From contig OX155972.1 in assembly GCA_944548615.1 (NCBI GenBank), positions 10,785,161 through 10,849,160 on the forward strand: a stretch of 64,000 nucleotides of DNA, in the 5' to 3' direction. Position numbers and translations under genes: made by a program. The notes under the pieces are model-generated. The model had not been told where the DNA came from and ran no database searches. It worked only from the letters and a program-made list of their open reading frames with translations. Below, one piece after another: positions 30,206 through 41,204 of the stretch (the first letter of the stretch is position 1; every line of letters begins with the position of its first letter). This DNA is from Micropterix aruncella (lineage: Eukaryota > Arthropoda > Insecta > Lepidoptera > Micropterigidae).

Positions 30206-31318
30206 ATGGCCAACTGCAGCAAATGCTCTAAATCTGTGGCGGCGAAAGATAAATTAGTGTGTGCTCATTGTAGAGAGCAATACCATTATAGATGCGCTAA
30301 CATACTGAAGGTGAATTTCGAAAAATTAAATGAGCAAAAACTAGCTCAATGGCTCTGCGATACTTGTAATATGTCAGACCCTAGGCAAGCACGGCATGCG
30401 ACTTTGGATACCCTAACACATTTAACCACGCGGTCTCGATCGCTTACACCGAACTCGCCATCAAAAACCAGCAGAGTGGCCCACCTTACTCCAATAACAG
30501 CATCTTCTGAAAATGAAATCTCGACGGCCACACTATTTCGCGAAATTAAAAACTTACAATGCGAAATTCAACAGCTTCATAATCTACGTGACGACTTCAA
30601 AGATCTCTGTCTCTTTAGGGACGATATTCAGAAGATCCGAGAAGATTTCGCATCGCATAAGTCGAGTATTGAGCGTTTTAATAAGTTGCTAAATGATTTT
30701 GAAAAGCAAAAAGAAGAGGTAAGGGTAAAAATCTTAAAAGTAGATACCATGGAGGCCAACCTGAACACGCTCAAGGAAACGGTTTCCGAACTTCAACTGC
30801 AGTGCGAGGTTCGGGACCAATGGAGCAGGTTGGCGAACATTGAGATCGTCGGCGTTCCGGAAAAGAGTAAGGAGGACCTACTTCAGATAGTCACGGAGAC
30901 TGCACAACTCGCGGGAATACAACTCCATCCGGAGGACATTGAGTTCGCGACGCGGGTCTCTCCCAGAGTTGTCGTTAAGGACCGCCCAAAAGTGATAGTA
31001 GCAAAATTTCGCAATAGGAAGCTAAAGGATTCGATATTGTCTGGATTGAGGAAACGAAAGGGGATCTTCACGACCGACCTCGGCATTCCTGGAAAAAGTA
31101 CCATGGTTTTCGCCAACGAGCACTTAACGCCGTTTTTCAAGGATCTTCTGAGAAAAACAAAACTCCTGGCAAAATCCAAAGCAGTGCAATTCGTCTGGGT
31201 AAGACAAGGCAAAATTTACATGCGAAAAAACGAAGGCTCTCCCCCAATCTTTATACGAAGCGAAACGGAGCTGAAAAAAATCGAGGAACATTTGACTGCA
31301 ACCCAGGTCGCCAAGTAA
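30206..31318 (+). CDS. LINE ORF1 protein: PHD finger, coiled coil, FP/RRM-like domain
   Basis: 370 residues from ATG at 30206. The N-terminus has a C4HC3 PHD-type finger: C4, C7, C19, C22, H27, C30, C51 and C54. A Ser/Thr-rich linker with LTPNSPSKTSR follows. Residues ~110-200 are heptad-like and charged (IKNLQCEIQQLHNLRDDFKD…), a predicted trimer-forming coiled coil. Residues ~205-300 (SRLANIEIVGVPEKSKEDLL…DRPKVIVAKFRNRKLKDSIL) and the tail (NEHLTPFFKDLLRKTKLLAK…FVWVRQGKIYMRKNEGS) match the FP-protein-like/RRM and C-terminal fold found in LINE ORF1s. The role is RNA binding and chaperoning of the element's ribonucleoprotein. The PHD finger is typical of CR1-like lineages. Intact. Confidence 0.9.
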   Translation: MANCSKCSKSVAAKDKLVCAHCREQYHYRCANILKVNFEKLNEQKLAQWLCDTCNMSDPRQARHATLDTLTHLTTRSRSLTPNSPSKTSRVAHLTPITASSENEISTATLFREIKNLQCEIQQLHNLRDDFKDLCLFRDDIQKIREDFASHKSSIERFNKLLNDFEKQKEEVRVKILKVDTMEANLNTLKETVSELQLQCEVRDQWSRLANIEIVGVPEKSKEDLLQIVTETAQLAGIQLHPEDIEFATRVSPRVVVKDRPKVIVAKFRNRKLKDSILSGLRKRKGIFTTDLGIPGKSTMVFANEHLTPFFKDLLRKTKLLAKSKAVQFVWVRQGKIYMRKNEGSPPIFIRSETELKKIEEHLTATQVAK

Positions 31319-31738
31319 CTGCGCACGCATTTTATTGTAACATATTTTTAAACTTTTTGTTTTTATTTCAACATACTTTAACGTTTTTAATTCTATTTAA
31401 CTTAAACAGAAAATGTATTTATAACTATAGCAAGTTGGCAACTCTGTCAACATTCACATATAGTTTCTTACGCATGCGCGCGCTATGGTCGCACACGCAC
31501 ATACACCATTACACAAAAACACATTAGACACGCACTGAGGCTAGTGCGGCGTTTGCAATTCGATCTGTTAATTGGTCATCAAATTTTAATACCATTTTCA
31601 CTGCTTATTTTTGCCACGATTTTATCAACTATAAACTACTACCATCGCTTTATGACGATACTCTTATTATTATCATTTATCGTCGTTTATCCGCTATAAT
31701 TGTTCTTGCATTTTTTATACTGCATGTGAAACCTCTTT

Positions 31739-34591
31739 ATGAATAGTATTTCTATAAGATATCAGAATGTTCGAGGTTTGCGTACGAAGACTAATATATT
31801 TAAAAACAACATTCTATGCAACGATTATGACCTAATAATGGCTACCGAAAGTTGGCTTCTGGATGGCATCTTGGACGCGGAGGTCTTGGACTCAAGCTAT
31901 GACGCTCTGAGGAGGGATAGGGACCCCGACACCACGGGTAAGAAACGCGGCGGAGGTGTTCTCGTAGGAGTACGAAGGGAGTTAAACGCTTTCAGCAGGG
32001 ACGATTGGAGCCCGACGAATGCTGAATGGTTCTGGTTTACCATTCCGTCCACATCGCTCATAGCGGACACAGATTTGCATATCGCATGTGTCTATATCAC
32101 TGGCGAGGAACACGATAGATTGGTGCAGGAGTTTGTAGAATTAATGTGTGATCTCGTTCAAAACCATCCCGCAGACAAATTCTTAGTGGTAGGGGATTTT
32201 AATCTCCCAGCGTTAACATGGAGAGATGATGACGATGATAATTACACTAACGCCGGTACTATCGGTTCTATTTTTCTTGATCATGTAGCCTTCGCTGGTC
32301 TTATTCAATTTAATCATATAGCAAATGCAACAAATACAATCTTGGACTTAGCTCTTGCGAATTTTGACATAGAAATTGAACGAGCCTTAAATCCTTTAGT
32401 GAAAGAAGATGCTCATCACCCGTCATTTGACATTTTCGTTCCGAACCTTAGATACAAACCTCTTATAACTCCAGCTATCTCTCGAAATAACTTCTCAAAG
32501 GCGGATTATCCATCTCTCAATTACTATTTATCACTTATCGACTGGGACAATGTTTTATTGACAGATAACTTAGACAACGCTATTGGTGTATTCTATACTA
32601 CAATTGGCGCAGGGATCGATTTGCATGTTCCAATGCAAAAAGTGATATCTAGTAAATATCCAAAGTGGTTCTCGCCAGCTCTAATCAATATTATAAAAGA
32701 GAAGATTAAATACCACCGAAAGTGGAGGCGGTACGGGAATCCGCTCGATTATGATGCCTTTTCCTTGCTACGATCGCGACAGAAATCCATGCAGAAAACA
32801 TGTTATCACTGTTATATTGCAAACAGCGAGAATAGTATAATCAAGAATCCAAAGCAATTTTGGGCATATGTAAAGGGTATTAAAAAAGATCACGCTCTGC
32901 CTAGCCGTATGAAACTCAACGGTGTCTTTGCAACGGAGGGCCAAGCGATTAGCGAAAGCTTTGCCGATTATTTTAAATCGACATACATCACCGGGCAACC
33001 TGTCAATGTAATGCCGGTTAGTGACAATCTAGATACAATTTGTGGTTTAAGTAAAATCCAAATCATCGAATCTCAAGTCCTAAAGTATCTTATGAATTTA
33101 GACCGCAATAAAGGACCTGGTAGCGATGGTATACCACCTATTTTTGCCATCAACTGTGCCAAGGAACTTTCCCGGCCACTAACATTGCTCTTTCGGCGCT
33201 TTATAAATGAGGGCGTATTACCTTCTGCTTGGAAAGAAGCCATCGTCGTACCGGTACATAAAGGAGGCGCCAAAAACTGCGAAGAAAACTATAGGCCTAT
33301 TTCAATATTGCCAGCTTTTAGTAAGCTCTTGGAAAAGGTTGTTTACGACCAGCTATATCAAGCTCTCGCTAGCTCGTTCACAGAGTACCAACACGGGTTT
33401 CTTAAAAATCGGTCGGTTGTTACAAACCTCGCTCATTTTACTGATTACACTTTGGGACGTATGGATCGGCGTATTCAGGTGGACGCGATATATACTGACT
33501 TCTCAAAGGCCTTTGATCGTGTCAATCATGTTGAGCTAATAGCTCGTCTGTCGTCTATAGGCATACATGGAGATCTGTTAAGGTGGATAGCATCCTACGT
33601 TTTCAAGCGAAGGCAGGCCGTTGTCGTTGGTGGATTTAGATCTAGTTTCTTTGGCATTGAGTCTGGTGTTCCACAGGGATCCCATTTAGGGCCTTTGCTT
33701 TTTAATGTTTATATTAACGACATCGGTACTTGCTTTAATCACTGCGACTATCTCATTTACGCAGATGATTTGAAAATCTTCATGGGAGTGAAGAACCATG
33801 GCGACTGTCAACTGATCCAGGAAGATCTGAATCGTTTTACTCGTTTTTGTGTACAGCATAAACTTTCTTTAAATGTAGCTAAGTGCCATAAAATCTCATT
33901 TTCGCGAAATGTCAATATTATTAACTTTAAATATACAATTGGCAATGATGAAATTCTGGAAGTAGATCGAGTGCGTGATCTAGGAGTCATCTTAGATCGC
34001 AAGCTTTTAATGGATAAGCACATTGATTCAGTCGTCAACAGGGCTTACAGCACCCTCGGTTTTATTATGAGAGTTTGTAGACCTCTTAAAAACACTCATT
34101 CTTTGACAACGGTTTATGTTGCATACGTACGCAGCCTGCTTGAATTTGCTTCTAATATTTGGTCTCCACAGTATGCTACATACAAGCTGAGGATTGAGCG
34201 TATTCAAAAACGATTTATACGTCATCTAAATTACCGCTTATTTTCCAACTGCTTATCGTACGCTGAAGGTCTGCAACGCTACGGTTTAGAGACATTAGAG
34301 GACCGGCGAGTAGTATCAGATATGTCGTTTCTACATAAAATTGTTCATACTGGGTTGGACAGTTCATACCTCCTGAGTAGGGTGAGCATACGAGCGCCTT
34401 CCCGACTCGCACGTGCTCACTCAACTTTTTACGTACCAAGGTTCAACACTAACTATGGTTCCAATTCGTTATTGCCGCGCGTTATGCATGCATACAATGT
34501 ATGCTTTAACGATATTGACATATTTAACCATCAGAATAGTCGATCCTTTGTTAAGGAGGTACGTGAAAAGCTGATTATCAGATCGGATTGA
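31739..34591 (+). CDS. LINE ORF2 protein: APE endonuclease and reverse transcriptase
   Basis: 950 residues from ATG at 31739. Residues 1-~235 are an APE-type endonuclease: SIRYQNVRGLRTK at the start, TESWL near 40, GDFNLPALTW near 153 and the histidine motif DAHHPSFDI near 224. The RT spans ~450-760, with YTDFSKAFDRVNH near 588, SGVPQGS near 642 and catalytic YADD at 674-677. The C-terminal region (LEFASNIWSPQYATYKLRIE, RRVVSDMSFLHKIVH) matches other Jockey/CR1-like ORF2s and the LINE at 1-2277. It nicks the target and copies the RNA from that 3' end. The full length and all visible catalytic motifs are present. Confidence 0.95.
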   Translation: MNSISIRYQNVRGLRTKTNIFKNNILCNDYDLIMATESWLLDGILDAEVLDSSYDALRRDRDPDTTGKKRGGGVLVGVRRELNAFSRDDWSPTNAEWFWFTIPSTSLIADTDLHIACVYITGEEHDRLVQEFVELMCDLVQNHPADKFLVVGDFNLPALTWRDDDDDNYTNAGTIGSIFLDHVAFAGLIQFNHIANATNTILDLALANFDIEIERALNPLVKEDAHHPSFDIFVPNLRYKPLITPAISRNNFSKADYPSLNYYLSLIDWDNVLLTDNLDNAIGVFYTTIGAGIDLHVPMQKVISSKYPKWFSPALINIIKEKIKYHRKWRRYGNPLDYDAFSLLRSRQKSMQKTCYHCYIANSENSIIKNPKQFWAYVKGIKKDHALPSRMKLNGVFATEGQAISESFADYFKSTYITGQPVNVMPVSDNLDTICGLSKIQIIESQVLKYLMNLDRNKGPGSDGIPPIFAINCAKELSRPLTLLFRRFINEGVLPSAWKEAIVVPVHKGGAKNCEENYRPISILPAFSKLLEKVVYDQLYQALASSFTEYQHGFLKNRSVVTNLAHFTDYTLGRMDRRIQVDAIYTDFSKAFDRVNHVELIARLSSIGIHGDLLRWIASYVFKRRQAVVVGGFRSSFFGIESGVPQGSHLGPLLFNVYINDIGTCFNHCDYLIYADDLKIFMGVKNHGDCQLIQEDLNRFTRFCVQHKLSLNVAKCHKISFSRNVNIINFKYTIGNDEILEVDRVRDLGVILDRKLLMDKHIDSVVNRAYSTLGFIMRVCRPLKNTHSLTTVYVAYVRSLLEFASNIWSPQYATYKLRIERIQKRFIRHLNYRLFSNCLSYAEGLQRYGLETLEDRRVVSDMSFLHKIVHTGLDSSYLLSRVSIRAPSRLARAHSTFYVPRFNTNYGSNSLLPRVMHAYNVCFNDIDIFNHQNSRSFVKEVREKLIIRSD

Positions 34592-35283
34592 ATTAGCATG
34601 CACAAGCACTCACATGCACATTCGCACTACAAATACACACACCCACACACGCATACATACACCCTCACACATATACAAACACACACATACACACACTCAC
34701 ACATACACCCTCTCCATCACACAAACACACACTAACATCCATACACTCGCACCTAGCGATTTTAACTGTTACTTTTAAATTCTTTTTGGTTTTATTTATT
34801 TTGTATTGTTTAGCATATTTAATCCTTATATAGCAAATAATTTAAAACATCATTGGCTTTGTTACTGGTATATATATATATATTATGCTTATACGTATTT
34901 TTTTATGCTGTATGTTTAAAAAAAAAAAATTTAAAAAAATAAAATAAAATGAAAATAAAAAATAATAGTGTAATCAAAATGTGTATAAAACAAACAATTT
35001 CAACACCCTAAAATTAATGTAACAAATAATCACTAATAAATACTAATAATTTAAAACCAATCAGACAAAATAAAAAAATAAATGCTCCATATCACATAAT
35101 ATCTAAAACGACAATACATAAATATAATGAATAATTAAACTTTCCTACGAGGCTTACCACGAATGTTTAAATATAAGAATTATAGAGATATCTTAAAGAG
35201 ATGATATTATTTTTAATAATAAGTTTATATTAAAGATATTGCCATGTTTTTCGAGATCGTTTACCTACCTTATAAATAAAGAA

Positions 35284-35582
35284 TTTGTGGTGAGCCAGTG
35301 TTCCAACTCTATATTCCAACATTTTTTTTCTAAACATCATATTTACATTGGAAGGTTTTTGAAGTGTTTTCAGAGTTTGAGAAGGCCAAATACACAAATG
35401 AATTTTGGAATATAGTCAAACGGACTTTGGGTCAGCCGCGGATACAGAAAAACTCAAAGGAGGCGCGCTAAAAGACATCTTGAGCTATGGGTGTAATAAC
35501 AAATCATCAAGTCTAACATGCTATCTATGCAAGTACAACTACTCGACTAACGAATACATTGCGTATAGATGGGTACTTAGAG
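35284..35582. other. Short unique-looking stretch, no gene
   Basis: Between LINE end and family A copy 4. A 73-codon frame from 35405 crosses into the repeat and is not considered real. Confidence 0.4.
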
Positions 35583-36231
35583 GTATCAACTACGATGGAC
35601 GTACCCGTCATCCCAGGAAGTTTTAACGATATTGATCATTCTGTCTCCCGTGAGGTGAGCGTAGAAGACCTTGGGACGAAACAGTCCTCTGTCTAGTTAC
35701 GCCACTCGCCCGTAAGAAGCCAAAGCCTTACCGCGAGACACTGGGTTTGCAACCAGTGGGCGGCCTCGCGCCCTTACTACCAGTTTAGGCCAGATTTCTT
35801 CGGCCTCGCGACTGGTTTCGAGTTCGAGGTCGCTTGCGCGGTCCTCTCCCTTATGTAGCGGTGATTCGTTATCTACCGAATCTATCGCTCACCACGGTGT
35901 CATTGCCCGCCTACCACTCGGGATAAGGTGGCCGAATTGGTCGACTCAAAAGCAGTTACCGTAAGGTTATCAAACGTCCCCGCTCTTTCAGAAACAAGTT
36001 CGTTTCCAGGCGCCTCCGGTTATCAGTCGGAATGCATAGTCGATTGGCTGACGCCGCTCGGTGCACAAAACGCCGAACAGCGATTGCCAGGGGAAGTGGC
36101 CCGCATACACAGAGTCCTACTCGGGCTCGTACTTCTGCGTGGAGGCTACCGAATGGGTGCTTAGCTGTGAGTTCGGCCGACTCTAACATATGGGTCAAAG
36201 TGGCCCAACTGCAGTGTTCCTATTAGTTCCC
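35583..36231 (+). mobile_element. SINE-like family A, copy 4 (diverged)
   Basis: From GGTATCAACTACGATGGACG to GGGTCAAAGTGGCCCAACTG…ATTAGTTCCCC, collinear with copies 3 and 5 but with more substitutions, so probably older. No target duplication recognised. Confidence 0.75.
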
Positions 36232-36293
36232 CATATAGATGGATACGCAGGCGGACGTAAATCGCGCTTGGTGCTGGACCGACCACCTCAAGT

Positions 36294-36325
36294 GGGGGGG
36301 GGGGGGGGCGACCCCCGCCCCCTCC
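36294..36325. repeat. 15-G run next to C-rich complement
   Basis: A run of 15 G (36294-36308) followed by CGACCCCCGCCCCCTCC. It can form a hairpin or quadruplex and is a length-error hotspot. Confidence 0.8.
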
Positions 36326-36393
36326 AGATGTATCCGCCACTGCTTTGGGTAGGCATATGTTGGCTTTGCTTCGAGTGTAGCGATCATGTAAGT

Positions 36394-36694
36394 GCATGTT
36401 AATCGTTTGTTTTGTTTGTTTCTACTCTTTATTGTGAAATTTCACAATGGGCTTTTTATTGTCATATGATAATCTCTTACAACCAACCCTACTGTGACGT
36501 GTTTATATGCATGTGTTTGTGTAACATGTGTGTAAGTGTGTGTCTTGTTATTGCATTCGATCGACTGAATTGAAAATGCAATTCCGTTATTAATTTGATC
36601 CCAACGCAAAATGGTGACCCAGCCGGGCATTGAACCCGGGACCTTACAATTTACTCGTAAGATCAGGCGACCTAACCACTATGTCACCGAGTCG
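36394..36694 (-). mobile_element. tRNA-derived SINE, copy 2
   Basis: The minus-strand head CGACTCGGTGACATAGTGG is followed by a B box in GGTCCCGGGTTCAATGCCCG. The body is shared with the copy at 19800-20053, including AAATGCAATAACAAGACAC and TTTCACAATAAAGAGTAGAA. It ends in an (AAAC)n-like tail at ~36394-36420. Confidence 0.85.
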
Positions 36695-36699
36695 TACAC

Positions 36700-37740
36700 T
36701 CGTGTACGGTATTTTTGGCGTCGACAATATCATATAGATGGACAGACGGACGACAAGGGAGTCTCACTTATAAGTTTCTGTTTCTATGCTTTAGTCGTCG
36801 GGACCTGAAAACTATGCGCCACGCAGTCATAATTATTAATCTGGACGAAGATTTGTCTTAATAAAAATTTAGAGTAGAATACCGTTTCGGCTCGCAGATA
36901 TCTATAAATATTGGTTTTAGTTACTATTACCGTGTGAACTTTATTTCAGATGCATATCTAGAGAAAGAGGTGGACTGATACATGGTTGAGCGAATTGGAA
37001 ATTTGAATGCGAATCCGTGGGTCGAACCAATTCAGAACACTTGAATGACTCTTCAGGGCTATATCTGAACGGCTGAAATATTTCAGTGAACCATAAATCA
37101 AATCAGATAGTGTTTATTCAACGTAAATATATCGCATAAATATGCTGAGTGTCTAGAGAATATAATAGTAAATTCGTAATGTATAATTAAAAATAAACCC
37201 ATCACACAGATGGCCACGTATTGGTACCTACTATCATTGTCAAGAAACAATTCTTTTTTTTTCAAATCCGTTGAGAACCTAAATCATAAAGAATAAAGTA
37301 ATAAAATAAATATTTTCTAGAATTATATGTATTTATATGTACGAGGTAGGTTTAAAAATATAATTTATTACAAACTCTTTGGAAACACATACAAATAATA
37401 CTGCCAGACACAGCTTACACATTTGTTATTATGTTCGAGAAAAAAATGCTTTTCTTTTGGTTTTTTTTTTAAATAACAGGTATTTTTGCACATTGTCGAA
37501 GCGTGTTGGCGAATATGGAAGAGTGGAATTTCCCGAGGTAATTAAATAATTAAGCTTGTTTTTTCTTTGTACGGAGCTAGTATTTCAAGACTTATATTAC
37601 TGGTCAATATTCGTTTACCCATGTTTTGAGTTGCACTTTATACGTTATTGTGCTGTATACGTTGTTGTGCTGACTTTAGACTTGTAAAAAATTAAACAAA
37701 CCAAACCAAAAAAACTGGTTAAAAAGTGGATAAACTATTT
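36700..37740. other. AT-rich sequence with no recognised gene
   Basis: No open frame with recognisable content. AAACCAAACCAAAAAAACTG just before the mariner relic may belong to that element's flank. Confidence 0.4.
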
Positions 37741-37747
37741 GGGCGGA

Positions 37748-38036
37748 TAGTCGTGTCACAGTTCGTCTTATTGCTGAATAAGTGAAGATTTCCAAAAGCA
37801 GTGCGTTTAGTATTTAACATAATGGCTTATAGATGAAAAAGGTATCCGCACACTGGATACTGCTAACGAATACGCAGGAAAAAACTAGGATGAAAACTTC
37901 GCAACGCTCTTGGCGCTTGCTACAAAAGGATCCTGCCCTTTTTTGGCTCGAACTATAAATAGAAACGAAACATGGCTTCACAATAACGATCCCGAAACAA
38001 AACCAGATTCTATTTCCTGGATACAAGGACGCCCTC
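37748..38036 (+). pseudogene. Mariner transposase relic
   Basis: Frame GATAGTCGTGTCACAGTTCG reads DSRVTVRLIAE*VKISKSSAF, then KKVSAHWIL, in the order of the mariner helix-turn-helix region. A shifted frame reads ARTINRNETWLHNNDPETK, matching the catalytic-region signature DETW…DPETK with the first Asp replaced by Asn. There are several stops and at least one frameshift and large internal deletion. Dead copy; TIRs not identified. Confidence 0.7.
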
Positions 38037-38053
38037 TGAGATCAAAAGACAAC

Positions 38054-38665
38054 TTGAGTTGTCGACTACAATGGGCGAGCCCGTTACCACAGGGAGTTTT
38101 AACGATTAGTCGTTCTATCTCCCTGGAGTGAGCGTAGAAGACTTTGGACAAAACAATACAGCGTCTAACTACGCCACAACCCGTTAGAGACCAACGCCTT
38201 ACCGCGAGATAGCCAGTTATGTTACCTGGCGGGCCCGACACTCGCGCCCTAACTACCAATTGTGACCAGATTTCTCCGGTCTCTCGATTGGTTCCGAGTT
38301 CGAGGTCGCTTGCGAAGCGGTGAAACGGTGTATACCGAATCTATCGCGGACCATGACGTCCTTTGCCCGCCTCTTACCCGGGATCGGATGGCCAATGGTC
38401 TATTCAAGAGCAGTCGCCTTTAAGGTACGCAACCACCCCCGCTCTATAGGAAACAATACAGCTTCCAGACTCCCCCGACTGTTAGTCGGAGTGCACATTC
38501 GATTGGCTTGCGCCGCACGGTGCGCAGACCGTCCAGGAGCGCCAGAGGTTTGATTCCCAGGGGAGGTCCTTCGCCCGAACGTCCTATCCAGGTTCGCACC
38601 TCGTGCGTGGAGGCCGTCGGATAGGTGTTGACCCGTGAGTGTGACCGACCCTGAACACATGGGTT
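38054..38665 (+). mobile_element. SINE-like family A, copy 5 (612 bp, TSD 15 bp)
   Basis: Flanked by the exact 15-bp duplication AGATCAAAAGACAAC at 38039-38053 and 38666-38680. Runs from TTGAGTTGTCGACTACAATG to GACCGACCCTGAACACATGG. It lacks ~35 bp of the 3' end found in other copies and ~30 bp near the middle. The target is the C-terminal end of a LINE relic, whose reading resumes after the copy. Confidence 0.9.
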
Positions 38666-39021
38666 AGATCAAAAGACAACCTGCTACTCTCTATTTCTAG
38701 GAACAGCAGTGAATTCTTTTCATTCTCTTTCACCGTGCATGGAGCCCGTCTTTGGAATGCTATGCCGAAACATGTGAGAACCGCGCCAAGCATAACAACT
38801 TTTAAAAATAGACTCAGACAGCATTTGAAATCTTCCAGATACATTCCCTTACCCCTCCCATACCTATATTTTTAAATCTTTAGCATCCTTATAGGTATTA
38901 GATTATTTTGGTGTGGCAAATCCTGTGCCCACAAAGAGTTAAGTATATATTTCTTTTTATCCTCGCTCGCTCGCTCGCCTTTCCTTAAGAATAAAGCGTT
39001 TTATTATTATTATTATTATTA
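38666..39021 (+). pseudogene. LINE ORF2 C-terminal relic with 3' UTR and (TTA)n tail
   Basis: Across the A insertion the frame reads PLRSKDN, then LLLSISRNSSEFFSFSFTVH, GARLWNAMPKHVRT and FKNRLRQHLKSS, with a stop at 38873-38875. This is the usual ORF2 tail of CR1/L2/Jockey-type elements. The 3' UTR ends AATAAAGCGTTTTATTATTA… at 38992-39021, a (TTA)n tail. The rest of the LINE is missing. Confidence 0.75.
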
Positions 39022-41200
39022 TCATCATCTCCAACTCCTAAGAAATTCAAGACCATTCAATCCGCCTGTAAAATCATAGGCTCTCTTCTCTGACACAGTC
39101 GATGGGTCGTAATAATTAAATACCTTGATCATGGGGCTACTATAAAGGGGCTATATATGCTAGGATAAACGAAGAAGCAAACTCACTAAAATTGTTTTTA
39201 TTTGAAGAGTCGAAAATTTAAAGATAATACGCAGCAGTCGCTGTAGCGCAGGAATGTTTAGGTGATCAGGATAAAGACGTTTTTATGAAAGGTATTTTAC
39301 ATATAGAAAAAAAATATCGTGTATAAACCTTAAAGGTGACTATGTCGAAAATAAAAGAACATTCCATAAAAGTAACAATATGATCACCATTCTAATATTT
39401 AATCTTACTGATTTTTTAATAAGTTGTGAGAGTGGCCACCCTTCACTAGACTCCAATTGATTGTGAGCGAAGGGTGGTTCTCATCAAGAAGTTTTCTCCG
39501 TGATTGAAAGTCGAAGATGTTGAAGTTACAGTATTTAATCAGAAGGTCTCTGGTCGTAACGCCTTGATTGATGTTTCGCCGGTATGTAGGTAGTGTGTCC
39601 GAAGTGTGTAGTCGAGGAGCGAGGCTTGACGATCGGTATCGCGGGTAATGCAGGTACTGCTTGATGATGAAGAGCAGTCGCGATAACTGTCCACTGAGGG
39701 AATGATGTGTAGCCGTGGTAACTGTCCACCAAGGGAATGATGAAGATGTGTAGCGCGATAACTGCCCAACAGGAATGATATTGATCGATCGAAATGTACT
39801 GCGTTTTATATTGTAAGCAGTGACGCAATAGTTGTGAGTGGGGTGAGAAATGCGTGTTAATTTCGTATCGATCAGAAGAAATGACATTAGTCATCACCTG
39901 AATGTGCGTAAAATGCCGAATTTAGTTGGAAATCAACTGCAGCTGGCTCGTGTAGATTTGAGCGAGTTTGCGGTTTCGATTCTGTAGAAATTACTTTTTT
40001 GTTGTGGGTATGTTGGACTGAGGCTCCAACAAAGTCATCATTAAATAACTTCATCATACTCATTATTGAACGCTGTAGTATATAAATATATTAAATGTCG
40101 CTTGCTTTCATTGAAAAAAACAGTAATTGTGTAATATTTCATTATAATATACGCATTTGTCGTTATTCTCTCCACCGATTCGCAGGAAAAACATACGCAT
40201 TTATATATATTTTAATTGAAAATAATTCTAACTGCCACCGATTAAATTCTACATAAAATTTGGTGGTCTAAACGGCAAACGTTGGCATTTTCAAGAAAGA
40301 ATGAGACGGGGAATCAATACATTGAGAATATACTCTTATATGGTAAGAACAGATAAATATAGCTTTCTCGAATTAGCGCGCGGGCAGGCAACAACCTTTT
40401 GACAGTCTTAGGCCCTGTAATGTCCAAGGTCAAGCCAGGTCTTCAAATGATTCCACTTTACAAAATAATAAGCCTGTGCTTCTTAGCCTGTGCCATTTTC
40501 CTATAAGCGTGTGCCTTGACAATCGAAACGGTATAAACCTTTTACATAACAAATGTATCATCCATTTATGCAAACTTAAAATAAATCACTAATGGTTAAG
40601 AACTGCCTCCGATTCGGCCCTGGTGTGTGGAAATGGTGAGTTATTGCCGCCGCTTAACTGAAGTTCGATTTCTTGCCAAATTGGGACGAAATATAGCCAT
40701 ACAGTTCGGAGCGAACTTTGAACACGCAGTCAGAGTACAAATGCAGCTGAAACAACTCCTGCTTTATTTCGTTTATCAGTTGCTACAACTGTAAGCTTTG
40801 GCTACGCCTTGCTACGACTTTGCTGCCAATGGTTTATTTTCAGAAAAGGCCGTTAAGTCTAGAGGGAGTGATTGATAGTAAGGCGGTATTATCTGTAGGT
40901 GTATCAGCGATATTGCAGGAATAGTCTCTTTGTCTGACAGCACGGTCGCAGAATCATGGTCAGTCTTGGAAGCAGAATCATGGTCAAAATAGTATATATG
41001 CTTGCTTGATCGAACAAATGAGGCTTGATGGAAATATCTTTACTGTTATCAGTTAACTGTGACAAATACGAAAGTAAACGCAATTTCATATTTTCTTTTA
41101 ATTTTATTATCTGGAGGAAAAATGATAAGGTTCAAAAAATTGTGTTGTCTAATGTCAAACTCCGCCAGATCCAATTTTTTTTAAATACATTCTTCTTTCC
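39022..41200. other. AT-rich sequence, no recognised gene; local tandem repeat
   Basis: 39681-39780 has three ~45-bp imperfect repeats of GATAACTGTCCACYRAGGGA ATGATG. They generate minus-strand frames of 120-160 codons (39405-39897) that are Ser/His/Pro-rich and unlike known proteins. The rest shows no motif. Confidence 0.45.
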
Positions 41201-41204
41201 TGGA

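Larger units (their letters stand above)
30000..35283 (+). mobile_element. Complete LINE with two intact ORFs (PHD-ORF1 type)
   Basis: Contains a 5' UTR (start approximate), ORF1 (30206-31318), a 420-bp spacer, ORF2 (31739-34591) and a ~690-bp 3' UTR. The 3' UTR has (CA)n-like runs at 34600-34740 and ends TACCTTATAAATAAA at ~35283, like the other LINE's ACCTTTTATAATAAATAAA. No stop or frameshift in either ORF suggests a recent insertion. Target duplications were searched for by eye and not found, so both outer boundaries are estimates. Confidence 0.85.

Noticed and set aside
39405..39897. Overlapping minus frames of 120-160 codons
   Set aside because: Partly made by an imperfect ~45-bp tandem repeat, three overlapping frames are open at once, no recognisable motif.
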